This document shows, piece after piece, positions 1 through 6,394 of a stretch of DNA of 17,834 nt (its first letter is position 1; every line of letters begins with the position of its first letter). Source of the DNA: Candidatus Atribacteria bacterium (GTDB lineage Bacteria; Atribacterota; Atribacteria; Atribacterales; Atribacteraceae); the NCBI GenBank assembly GCA_026390275.1, contig JAPLGF010000130.1:1-17834 (forward strand), given 5' to 3'. The position numbers were made by a program, and so were the translations under genes. The notes under the pieces were generated by a model. It was given only the letters and a program-made list of their open reading frames with translations, did not search any database and had not been told where the DNA came from.

Positions 1-27
1 GCGATAAAGAATAAAGAAAAATCAGAT

Positions 28-243
28 TCAAATATTCTTTACCCTCTTCTCATTGAACAGATTCATCGGTGAGGCGGTTTCATGTTCCCTCTTTAAATCC
101 TCCCCAGTGAGAGCCAAATATCTTTTGGTCATATTCAAATCGGCATGGCCCATTGTCCGTTGAAGAGCGAAGACGTTCCCACCGGTACGAAGGAGGAACC
201 TGGCGAAAAAGTGGCAGGGGGGTTGGTTATTGCTTTTTCCCAT
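28..243 (-). pseudogene. Tyrosine recombinase (phage-type integrase), C-terminal remnant
   Basis: The 71-codon frame encodes only the last part of a tyrosine recombinase catalytic domain. It keeps LLRTGGNVFALQ, the second catalytic histidine box (MGHADLNMTKRY, His33) and the nucleophile Tyr42, followed by a normal tail (LKREHETASPMN). The N-terminal and core domains are missing. The HxxR box is damaged: where family members read HxxRHxFA this frame reads QPPCHFFA, so both His and Arg are replaced (Cys10 could come from Arg by one CGC to TGC change). An in-frame stop lies two codons upstream of the ATG and no ribosome binding site is visible. Position 110 bases from a tRNA-Val gene fits a relic of a tRNA-targeted integrative element. 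I saw no duplicated tRNA 3' end (att site) in the window. It is almost certainly inactive. Confidence 0.75.
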
Positions 244-287
244 TATTTAATCATTTTGTAAGTTGTATATTTTATATTAATGAATGT

Positions 288-334
288 TGGTATAATATTT
301 AACAGAGACAAGGGAACAAGAAGCTGGGTATAAT
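288..334 (+). promoter_or_regulatory. Two candidate promoters for tRNA-Val
   Basis: Two TATAAT boxes precede the tRNA. The first is an extended -10 (TGG TATAAT, 288-296). The second is TATAAT at 329-334 with GAGACA at 305-310 as a 4-of-6 match to a -35 box, 18-base spacer, which would start transcription roughly 15 bases before the tRNA. The tRNA and the TPR gene 46 bases after it may share a transcript. This is inferred from consensus only. Confidence 0.4.
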
Positions 335-356
335 TCGAAATATCCTTTAGTTAAGT

Positions 357-431
357 GGGCGAATAGCTCAGCGGCGGAGCACTTGCCTTACACGCAAGGG
401 GCCGCAGGTTCAAATCCTGCTTCGCCCACCA
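357..431 (+). tRNA. tRNA-Val (anticodon TAC), CCA encoded
   Basis: A full cloverleaf can be drawn by eye. The acceptor stem GGGCGAA (357-363) pairs with TTCGCCC (421-427), with discriminator A428 and a genomically encoded CCA at 429-431. The D stem GCTC (366-369) pairs with GAGC (377-380). The anticodon stem CTTGC (382-386) pairs with GCAAG (394-398) around the loop CTTACAC, giving anticodon TAC (389-391), which reads GUA valine codons. A 5-base variable region is followed by the T stem GCAGG/CCTGC with loop TTCAAAT. The neighbouring integrase relic suggests this tRNA once served as an integration target. Confidence 0.95.
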
Positions 432-476
432 GGACCTCACCGGCTTTCCATTCTCTTTCCTGAGGAGGGGTTGTTT

Positions 477-1472
477 ATGAAAAATAGTGGATTGAGAAAA
501 CTGGTAGTCATTGGTATTCTGGTAGGGGTATTTTTGTTGTTTATCCAGGCCTATGCCCAGGAACAACAACCCCGTTCCCTTTCTTCTCAAATGCGTCAAA
601 CAACACCAGGTGACGATGAGCTTCCTGAGCTTCCCCCTTGGGAAACCCCTTCCCCGCTCATACTTCCACCATCTCCCACTGAACCGCAGCCCACACCTGC
701 TTCCACCCCTCCTTCCCAGATGATGGCTAAAGAATACTATGCTCAAGGTCTGGGTTATCTTGACCAGAAACGGTATGAAGAGGCGGTAAAGGTTTTCCAA
801 GAGGCGATTCGTTTACAACCTGATTACGAGAATGCCTACTACGGGCTTGGTATATCCTATAGTTGGCTTAAAAGGTTTCCTGAGTCGGTAGAAACTCTCC
901 AGGAAGCCATTCGTCTTAAACCTGACGATGCTTACGCGTATAAAGAATTAGCCGCATCGTATTCCTGGATGAACCGTTTTGAAGATGCGGTAAATGCTTC
1001 TCGGGAAGCTATTCATCTCAAACAAGATTATCCCGAAGCGCATCTAATTATGGGTTCTTCTCTTATCTTTCTCAAACGATATGAGGAAGCCATTCAATCT
1101 TTGCAGATAGCGTTACGCCTCAAACCCGACTATGCGGAAGCGTACTATGATTTAGGGATTGCTTACAATTGGCTCCGCCGTTTCGAAGAGTCAGCTGATG
1201 CCCTTCTCAAGGCTATTCAGTTGAAGCCTACTGACGCAGAGGCATACTATTACTTAGGAGTAGCCTACAATTGGCTGAAACGTTTCACAGAGTCAGCTGA
1301 TGCTTATAAAAAGGCTATTCAGCTCAACCCTCAGTATCTTGCGGCATACTATGAACTGGGAATAGTCTATTTATGGTTGCAGGACAGAACCTCTGCCCTG
1401 GAGCAATACAATATTCTCAAAAATCTCGATGTAGAACAGGCCAATAAACTCCTTGATGAAATAACCAAATAA
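477..1472 (+). CDS. Secreted TPR-repeat protein
   Basis: This 331-residue protein probably acts as a protein-protein interaction scaffold in the periplasm or at the cell surface. The start is the ATG at 477, placed 6 bases after the Shine-Dalgarno sequence GAGGAGGGG; a TTG two codons upstream overlaps the spacer and is unlikely. Residues 1-27 form a Sec signal peptide (KK/RK, hydrophobic core, cleavage AYA|Q). Residues about 44-80 are a proline-rich linker. Residues about 84-331 hold seven tandem 34-residue TPR units with the usual G-Y-A-P pattern (for example AYYDLGIAYNWLRRF, AIQLKP). Five of the seven units carry a Trp just before the turn (SWLKRF, SWMNRF, NWLRRF, NWLKRF, LWLQDR), which is not part of the standard TPR consensus. 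Units five and six are very similar at the DNA level, so the array has probably expanded by duplication. The partner is unknown. Confidence 0.85.
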   Translation: MKNSGLRKLVVIGILVGVFLLFIQAYAQEQQPRSLSSQMRQTTPGDDELPELPPWETPSPLILPPSPTEPQPTPASTPPSQMMAKEYYAQGLGYLDQKRYEEAVKVFQEAIRLQPDYENAYYGLGISYSWLKRFPESVETLQEAIRLKPDDAYAYKELAASYSWMNRFEDAVNASREAIHLKQDYPEAHLIMGSSLIFLKRYEEAIQSLQIALRLKPDYAEAYYDLGIAYNWLRRFEESADALLKAIQLKPTDAEAYYYLGVAYNWLKRFTESADAYKKAIQLNPQYLAAYYELGIVYLWLQDRTSALEQYNILKNLDVEQANKLLDEITK

Positions 1473-1553
1473 ACATGGGATTGAAAGAGATGATACGGTT
1501 AATTCCATGAGGTAACCACCCATGAACTACCCGGAAAAGGATGATCACTGCCT

Positions 1554-2336
1554 TTACAGCATATCCGCTCCCACAATGAGTTTCACGATTTCATCGGGAG
1601 TGGTCTGAGCTTTAATCCGTTCTCCCACTTTCTTGCCACCTCTCAAAACCACAATCCGGTCGGCGATGTTGAAGACGTGACGCATGTTGTGGCTGATGAT
1701 GATCACGGAGCACCCTTTTTCTTTCAATTTGAGGACCAAGTCCAGGACTTTACGGGATTCCTTCACCCCCAGGGCAGCGGTGGGTTCATCCATGATGATG
1801 ATCTTTCCCCCCCAGGGCATGATCCGTCCAATGGCCAGGGATTGTCTCTGACCCCCGGAGAGGTAACGGACCATGGTATCGAGAGTGGGGAGGCTAATTC
1901 CCAATTCCTTGAGGGTTCGGACAGTTTCCTCCACCATCTTCTTCCGATCAACGAAAATACCTGCTTTCCCCCGGGTGGGCTCCCTTCCCAAAAAGAAATT
2001 TGCGGGAACATCCCGGGTATCCACCAGGGCCAGTTCCTGGTACACCGTCTCGATTCCCAGTTCCCGGGCTTGCAGGGGACTATTGATTTCCACTGGTTTC
2101 CCGTACAAAATAATCTCGCCCGCAGTGGGAGGATGGACTCCGGCGATGATCTTGATGAGGGTAGACTTTCCTGCCCCGTTATCGCCCACCACCGCCACAA
2201 TTTCCTGGGGGTACACGTCAAAGTCCACTCCATCGAGGGCGTGAATCCCCCCAAAATATTTACAGATTCCCTTCAACTCCAGAATGGGCTGGACTGCTGT
2301 CGACACTGTCCTTTCCATGACTTGCGACTCATTCAT
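1554..2336 (-). CDS. Single-domain sugar ABC transporter ATPase, FrcA-like
   Basis: This protein hydrolyses ATP to power the CUT2-type sugar importer encoded just upstream. All ABC motifs are intact: Walker A GDNGAGKST (51-59), Q-loop Gln100, signature LSGGQRQ (159-165), Walker B IIIMDEPT and H-loop His216. At 260 residues it has one nucleotide-binding domain, unlike RbsA/MglA-type ATPases with two. The pattern VVGDNGAGKST and AALGVKESRKVL matches FrcA of the FrcBCA fructose transporter group. I chose the ATG at 2336 because AAGGGGGTGA, a one-mismatch Shine-Dalgarno, sits just before it; a GTG at 2345, 4 bases after the permease stop, is the alternative (263 residues). It is the last gene of a three-gene operon and converges on the TPR gene. 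No clear terminator is visible in the 80 bases between them. Substrate is not known. Confidence 0.9.
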   Translation of the reverse strand: MNESQVMERTVSTAVQPILELKGICKYFGGIHALDGVDFDVYPQEIVAVVGDNGAGKSTLIKIIAGVHPPTAGEIILYGKPVEINSPLQARELGIETVYQELALVDTRDVPANFFLGREPTRGKAGIFVDRKKMVEETVRTLKELGISLPTLDTMVRYLSGGQRQSLAIGRIMPWGGKIIIMDEPTAALGVKESRKVLDLVLKLKEKGCSVIIISHNMRHVFNIADRIVVLRGGKKVGERIKAQTTPDEIVKLIVGADML

Positions 2337-2349
2337 GGCATTCACCCCC

Positions 2350-3351
2350 TTACCCTCGCTTCTTCCGATACTGATCGATCATCACAGCACCGATAATGAC
2401 TGCGCCAATTGCCGAGGGTTGCCAGTAAGCCGGGAAGCCCATGAGCACCAGGGCATTACGTAATATCTGCATGATGGCTGCCCCAATGAGTGCCCCCCAT
2501 ACGTTTCCCTCCCCCCCGTCTAAGCTGATTCCTCCAATCACTGCCGCAGCAATGATATCCAGCTCATACCCCTGGGCGGCGGTGGGAGCCGCCACTCCCA
2601 AGCGAGAAGTCATGAGGATCCCACCCACGGAAGCGAACAGGGCAGAAAGGGTGTAAATGACATATTTCACCCGGTGGGCATCGATTCCTGCGAGGGAAGC
2701 GGCATATTCATTTCCCCCCACGGCATAGATGTGGTACCCCACCTTGGTTTTACCAAGATAGATAAAGGAAATAAAGGCGAGAAAAATCATGATCAAAGCG
2801 GGAAGAGGGACTTTCCAGATCAGAATATTCAGATCCCTCTGACCGAGGATGAGAAAACTGCGAGGAAGGTCCCGTACCGGCCATCCATTGGTGAGACCAT
2901 AACAAAATCCCCGCAGAATACTCATCATCCCCATGGTGGCAATGAAAGGGGGGAGCCTGGTTTTACTCACCATGACCCCATTGAGAAATCCCAAAAAGGC
3001 TCCAATCCCCAGGGATATCAGGATGGAAAGAATGACATTGACCCCTACCACCATGAGCATGGCAGCAGTAATTCCGGCAAATGCCATGGTGGAACCACAC
3101 GACAGGTCGATCCCTCCTCCGATCACCACCATGGATTGACCGAAAGCCGCGATGGCAATCCAGGAGAAAGCCCGCAGGACATTAAAAATATTGGTAGCGG
3201 TGAGAAAGGTACTGGTAAAAATACCGAGGAAAGCCACCATGGTCAGAAGGATGAGGAAAATCGTGAAGACCTGATTTTTCAATAACCGTTGACCCATGGA
3301 AGGAGATCGATCAGCGGTGGGGAGAGGTGATTGATCCGAACTTTCGCTCAT
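2350..3351 (-). CDS. CUT2 sugar ABC transporter permease, RbsC/FrcC-like
   Basis: This 333-residue inner-membrane protein forms the translocation channel of the first CUT2 transporter, probably as a homodimer. A polar N-terminus of about 25 residues is followed by 8-10 hydrophobic segments. Family signatures are clear: IDLSCGS near the second and third segments, LPPFIATMGMMS, the cytoplasmic motif YAVGGNEYAASLAGI, and SRLGVAAPTAAQGYELDIIAAAVIGG followed by GGEG in the C-terminal half (split here: SRLGVAAP, then YELDIIAAAVIGG). The ATG at 3351 has GGAGG 6 bases upstream. The ATPase gene starts 4-14 bases after its stop, so the two are cotranslated. Known FrcC and RbsC proteins are 320-360 residues, so it is full length. 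Confidence 0.92.
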   Translation of the reverse strand: MSESSDQSPLPTADRSPSMGQRLLKNQVFTIFLILLTMVAFLGIFTSTFLTATNIFNVLRAFSWIAIAAFGQSMVVIGGGIDLSCGSTMAFAGITAAMLMVVGVNVILSILISLGIGAFLGFLNGVMVSKTRLPPFIATMGMMSILRGFCYGLTNGWPVRDLPRSFLILGQRDLNILIWKVPLPALIMIFLAFISFIYLGKTKVGYHIYAVGGNEYAASLAGIDAHRVKYVIYTLSALFASVGGILMTSRLGVAAPTAAQGYELDIIAAAVIGGISLDGGEGNVWGALIGAAIMQILRNALVLMGFPAYWQPSAIGAVIIGAVMIDQYRKKRG

Positions 3352-3425
3352 GGGACCTCCACTCCTTTATCAATCTGGATTGTTCAATTCCTCGATATTT
3401 CTCACCTTTCTTCACCGACCATTTT

Positions 3426-3460
3426 TTTCCCTCTCCCCACCGCGGGGAAAGGCAGGGAAA
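3426..3460 (-). other. Intercistronic stem-loop between binding-protein and permease genes
   Basis: The sequence forms an outer 6-bp stem (TTTCCC 3426-3431 with GGGAAA 3455-3460) and an inner 5-bp stem (TCCCC with GGGGA, loop ACCGC), with an internal loop between. On the transcribed minus strand it begins 24 bases after the stop of the binding-protein gene. No U-tract follows it in the direction of transcription, so it is not a typical terminator. It more likely protects the 3' end of the upstream message. Part of it resembles the GC-rich sequence at 11916-11932. Confidence 0.5.
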
Positions 3461-3484
3461 GGGAATATGTTCAACCTGCTTTCT

Positions 3485-4489
3485 TTAGAACGCTGGGGGA
3501 AGCGGTTTGGTGAAATCCTGGGTTTTCCAGGCTTCAGCCATGGCCTCCACGTTTTTGGCGGTGACGATATCCATTCCAGAGTCAGTCCACTTCTCGAAGG
3601 TCTTTTTATTCACGAGGTAGTCATAGAGCATCTGGACGGTATCATAACCCCATCCCCAATACTTCTGGCCGACCAGGCCTGAGAGATAGCCATCTTTCAA
3701 GAGGTTCAGCTCTACCGGGAGAGTATCGAAACAAACCGTTTTCACCTTCCCCGCTTTGGCCCCTCCTTCCCAGATCGGCATTGATCCCCGTTCCGCAAAG
3801 AGTGGCCAGAGACCGACGAAGAACCAGCCATTGAGGTCCGGATTGGCCTGCATGGTCTCCTCCACCACCTGCACCCCTTTGTTGATATCGTCATCACAAG
3901 CCACGGTGGTGACAATCTTGATATCCGGGTACGCTTTGATCCCTTCCTTAAACCCCCGGATCCGCTCCTCCAAATTCATGGCCCCCGGAACTCCGGTGAG
4001 TAGAGCCACTTTCCCCTTGGTTCCCATGGCTTTGATCAGGATATCCGCAGCCGCTTTTCCCCCGTCAAAGTTGCTCACCCCCAGGTAGGTGAAGCGCTTA
4101 CTTTCCGGAGAATCGGAATCCCAGGTCATCACCGGGATACCCGCTGCCACAGCCTTATCAATCACATCGTTGAGAGCGGTGGGGTCGTTGCAGGAAATGC
4201 CGATGCCATTCACCCCTTTGGCAATGACATCTTCCACCACCCGAGCCTGTTCAGCGGCATCAGAAGCGACCGAGGCGACGTAGAAGATTTCGACCTGATC
4301 CCCGGTCTTTTGGCTCAACTCTTTCGCTTTCTGGAAGGCTCCAGTCTTCCCCAGTTCAAACACCGGGTTGTTTAGCGCCTTGGGAATCCAGGCAAAGACA
4401 TACTTATTCCCGGCTAAACACACCGAAGAGAGAAGCAGCGTGAATAGCAGCACCACACCACAAACCATAAACAAACTTTTCGCTTTCAT
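3485..4489 (-). CDS. Periplasmic sugar-binding protein (ribose/fructose type) of CUT2 transporter
   Basis: This protein captures a monosaccharide in the periplasm and delivers it to the adjacent permease. The ATG at 4489 follows GGGAG by 5 bases; a GTG four codons upstream is less likely. Residues 1-26 are a Sec signal peptide ending in CLA|GN with no proper lipobox. The mature part has the type I periplasmic binding fold: strand starts KYVFAWIPK, AAEQARVVEDVIAKGVNGIGIS with the dipeptide-rich hinge, GIPVMTWDSDSP, YLGVSNFDGGKAAADIL and GKVALLTG, then LNGWFFVG (Peripla_BP_4 style). The length of 334 residues is normal. It is the first gene of the operon followed by permease and ATPase, as in frcBCA. 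Substrate cannot be told from sequence; fructose, ribose, rhamnose or another aldose are all possible. Confidence 0.9.
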   Translation of the reverse strand: MKAKSLFMVCGVVLLFTLLLSSVCLAGNKYVFAWIPKALNNPVFELGKTGAFQKAKELSQKTGDQVEIFYVASVASDAAEQARVVEDVIAKGVNGIGISCNDPTALNDVIDKAVAAGIPVMTWDSDSPESKRFTYLGVSNFDGGKAAADILIKAMGTKGKVALLTGVPGAMNLEERIRGFKEGIKAYPDIKIVTTVACDDDINKGVQVVEETMQANPDLNGWFFVGLWPLFAERGSMPIWEGGAKAGKVKTVCFDTLPVELNLLKDGYLSGLVGQKYWGWGYDTVQMLYDYLVNKKTFEKWTDSGMDIVTAKNVEAMAEAWKTQDFTKPLPPAF

Positions 4490-4534
4490 GAATTCTCCCA
4501 CTCCTTTTATATAAGCAATGTAATAGAATGGAAA

Positions 4535-4594
4535 CTACGCCCACACTTTTATTCCCTTCTCCATACCACCTCCTTAAAATATCAATAATTCCAT
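4535..4594 (-). promoter_or_regulatory. Tandem mini-ORFs with strong Shine-Dalgarno sequences in the leader of the binding-protein gene
   Basis: Two very short reading frames lie in tandem before the binding-protein gene. The first (4594-4574) encodes MELLIF and follows GGGAGGGAG. Its stop codon TAA runs directly into the second Shine-Dalgarno, so the junction reads TTTTAAGGAGGTGGTATG. The second (4564-4535) encodes MEKGIKVWA and ends 45 bases before the binding-protein ATG. They could be leader peptides that couple translation to expression, or chance products of a purine-rich leader. If transcription starts at the TATATA near 4506-4511 they would not be transcribed. Confidence 0.35.
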
Positions 4595-4628
4595 CTCCCT
4601 CCCCCCTGAAAATGATGTTGTTTTCCCC

Positions 4629-4676
4629 TTGACGGCACCAGCCCGCTGGTATGATGGCCTGGTTATCTGATACAAT
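4629..4676 (+). promoter_or_regulatory. Candidate promoter(s) and palindrome upstream of rubredoxin
   Basis: TTGACG (4629-4634) is followed after 15 bases by an extended -10 TGG TATGAT (TATGAT at 4650-4655). A second extended -10, TGA TACAAT, lies at 4668-4676. Between -35 and -10 of the first promoter is the inverted repeat ACCAG-CCCG-CTGGT (4638-4651), which could be an operator. The 15-base spacer is short. No experimental support. Confidence 0.4.
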
Positions 4677-4709
4677 GCAGTGAAGATTTCTCACAAGGGA
4701 GGCAGGGCT

Positions 4710-4868
4710 ATGGATAAATACATCTGCTCGGTATGTGGATATGTCTATGATCCAGCAAAAGGTGATCCCGAAGGGGGAGTGAAGGCCGGTACTACATTTG
4801 AAACCCTGCCTGGTGATTGGGTCTGTCCGGTGTGCGGGGCGAGCAAGGACCTTTTTGAGAAAGAGTAA
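4710..4868 (+). CDS. Rubredoxin
   Basis: This is a small cytoplasmic one-electron carrier with a single iron bound by four cysteines. In anaerobes it commonly delivers electrons to oxygen- or peroxide-reducing enzymes such as rubrerythrin, superoxide reductase or flavodiiron protein. The two metal hairpins are complete: CSVCGY (Cys6, Cys9) and CPVCGA (Cys39, Cys42), with the aromatic residues Tyr4, Tyr11, Tyr13, Phe30, Trp37 and Phe49 of the core. At 52 residues it has the typical length. The ATG at 4710 follows GGGAGG by 7 bases; the upstream in-frame GTG at 4680 would add an odd N-terminus and lacks a good site. It stands alone between convergent and divergent genes, with its own promoter region and terminator. 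No partner oxidase lies in the window. Confidence 0.97.
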   Translation: MDKYICSVCGYVYDPAKGDPEGGVKAGTTFETLPGDWVCPVCGASKDLFEKE

Positions 4869-4899
4869 AGCAAACGAATTTTCTGCTGGGCATATATGA

Positions 4900-4932
4900 G
4901 GGAGCGGAGCAATTCGCTCCCTTTTCTATTTA
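4900..4932 (+). terminator. Rho-independent terminator after rubredoxin
   Basis: A 7-bp perfect stem, GGGAGCG (4900-4906) with CGCTCCC (4915-4921), has an 8-base loop GAGCAATT and is followed by TTTTCTATTT. This is a good intrinsic terminator on the plus strand. The same hairpin lies 9 bases beyond the stop of the convergent ECF gene, but the tail on that strand (TCATATATG) is poor in U. Confidence 0.85.
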
Positions 4933-5448
4933 CCAGGACATTTTTCCCGTTCCTCCAGTGAGAGCCGGAAAGGATCGCTGTACAGCATAATAAAATGCCA
5001 GGGAGATGGCAATGGAACTTCCGGATTGAAAAAGATTCCCGGGTAATTCCACCACCGCGGCACCAAATCCGTAGAGGAATCTTTCCGCCAGAAAATAACC
5101 ACCAACCATCTCCACCCCGGCGAGGATGAGGATGAGGAGTCGAGAAAAGAATCTGGTTTGTTTCGAAGCAAAGAGACCGACGATTAACCCCTCCAATCCT
5201 TTGATAACCAGGGTGAATGGCGCCCAGTGGGGATAACCGGAGAGAATATCCGCCAGCGCCGATCCCAAACCACCCCCGATCCCCCCAATTTTTGGCCCCA
5301 ATAGCATGGCGATGGCCATAACGGCAGCATCCCCGATATTAATGTATCCCTTCGTCTGGGGGATCGGAATTCGCAGCAGCATGGTGGAAACTGTTACCAG
5401 ACCCACCGCCAGTGCTGAATAGGTAACCATCCGGGTTCCACTGGTCAT
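4930..5448 (-). CDS. ECF transporter S component (riboflavin-type family)
   Basis: This integral membrane protein binds a vitamin or similar micronutrient and works with a shared energising module (EcfT plus two EcfA ATPases). It has five or six hydrophobic segments. Family hallmarks are the membrane stretch YINIGDAAVMAIAMLLGPKI, then GGLGSALADILSGYPHWAPFT and IKGLEGLIVGLFA (quoted here in separate pieces). These match the ECF-type S component family PF07155. GGAGG directly abuts the ATG at 5457, so I place the start at ATG 5448, 9 bases after GGAGG, giving 172 residues; ATG 5454 is also possible. It follows the MalG gene by about 110 bases on the same strand. No riboswitch is recognisable in that gap, and no EcfA or EcfT gene is nearby, so it is a group II (solitary) S component. 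Substrate unknown. Confidence 0.82.
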   Translation of the reverse strand: MTSGTRMVTYSALAVGLVTVSTMLLRIPIPQTKGYINIGDAAVMAIAMLLGPKIGGIGGGLGSALADILSGYPHWAPFTLVIKGLEGLIVGLFASKQTRFFSRLLILILAGVEMVGGYFLAERFLYGFGAAVVELPGNLFQSGSSIAISLAFYYAVQRSFPALTGGTGKMSW

Positions 5449-5557
5449 GATCATCATCCTCCAGGAAAATTTCTCTCTTCTTCCTCTATTCTATCCCGGG
5501 ACCAGCCGATATTCAAGTGCACCGGGTCTCATTACTCATTACTGTTCCCTGCCTTCC

Positions 5558-6394
5558 TCAGCTCTTGATCGCTCCAAAGGTGAGGCCACGAACCAGGTAC
5601 TTCTGAACGAAGAGAGCGAAGATGAGCACCGGGATGGTAGCGATGACACCGACAGATGCCATTTCACCCCAGATGACCCCCAGAACCGAGAGAAAAAAGG
5701 TCACGGTGGTGGGAACAGTACGGGCGTTAAAGCTGGTGAGAAAGAAAGCCAGGGCAAATTCGTTCCAGGACTGAATGACACAAAAAATGGAGGTGGCGGC
5801 GATACCGGGAGCGATGAGGGGAAAGATGATCCTTCGAAGCCCCTGATAACGGGAGCATCCATCCACCCAGGCGGCTTCTTCCAGCTCCTTCGGAATATCT
5901 TCGATGAATCCCCGCATCATCCAGATGGTAAAGGGAATGTTAAAGCTTAAATAAACGAGAATCAGGAGCAGGTGAGTGTCTAAAAGGCCCAAAAAACGTC
6001 CGAAGAGGAAAAAAGGGATGACTACCGCCATGGGAGGGAGCATCCGCAGGGAGAGAATCCAGTAAGCAACATCCTCTTTTCGGGAAAACTGAAAACGGGC
6101 CAGACCGTAAGCCGCGAAAGTTCCCAGAGCAATCGAGATAACGGTGGTGAAAACCACGACCACCAGGCTATTTTTGATATAGAGGAAGAGATCCCGTTTC
6201 TGGAAAATAGCCCGGTAGTTTTCCAGGGTGGGTCTGAAGATCCAGATGGCAGGATTGATGGTTTGAACCCGGGTCTTGATGGAAGTCATAACCATCCAGG
6301 CAAAGGGAAACACACAGGCAAAAACCACCAGGGCAATCAGGATATCCAGGATGATTCCGTTGATTTTCTTTTTTCTGGAGTAGGCAATCGACAC
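5558..6394 (-). CDS. CUT1 sugar ABC transporter permease, MalG-like
   Basis: This 278-residue inner-membrane protein is the second half of a heterodimeric CUT1 channel for an oligosaccharide, polyol or similar sugar. About six transmembrane segments are visible. The EAA loop that docks the ATPase is intact (EEAAWVDG, 172-179, followed by RIIFPLIAPG), and the C-terminal region contains SWNEFALAFFLT as in MalG relatives. The start is a GTG at 6394, immediately after the MalF stop codon, with GGGAGGGG about 8 bases before it inside the MalF gene, so translation is coupled. The protein is normal in length. No ATP-binding subunit follows it; the next gene is an ECF S component. Confidence 0.92.
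   Translation of the reverse strand: MSIAYSRKKKINGIILDILIALVVFACVFPFAWMVMTSIKTRVQTINPAIWIFRPTLENYRAIFQKRDLFLYIKNSLVVVVFTTVISIALGTFAAYGLARFQFSRKEDVAYWILSLRMLPPMAVVIPFFLFGRFLGLLDTHLLLILVYLSFNIPFTIWMMRGFIEDIPKELEEAAWVDGCSRYQGLRRIIFPLIAPGIAATSIFCVIQSWNEFALAFFLTSFNARTVPTTVTFFLSVLGVIWGEMASVGVIATIPVLIFALFVQKYLVRGLTFGAIKS

Noticed and set aside
355..431. Integration attachment-site repeat matching the tRNA 3' end
   Set aside because: I found no second copy of the tRNA 3' end in the window.
351..800. A 149-residue minus-strand reading frame ending with a motif like KQDLNLRPLACKASAPPLSY
   Set aside because: This is the well-known false peptide produced by translating the antisense of a tRNA gene; it also overlaps the real TPR gene.
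2674..3285. Long plus-strand reading frames opposite the first permease gene, and similar ones opposite other minus-strand genes
   Set aside because: They are rich in Gly, His, Asp and Asn with no domain pattern, have no ribosome sites, and are shadows of well-supported genes.
3426..3460. Intrinsic terminator on the minus strand after the first binding-protein gene
   Set aside because: The run of T lies before the stem on the plus strand, so the minus-strand transcript has A residues after the stem and no U-tract.
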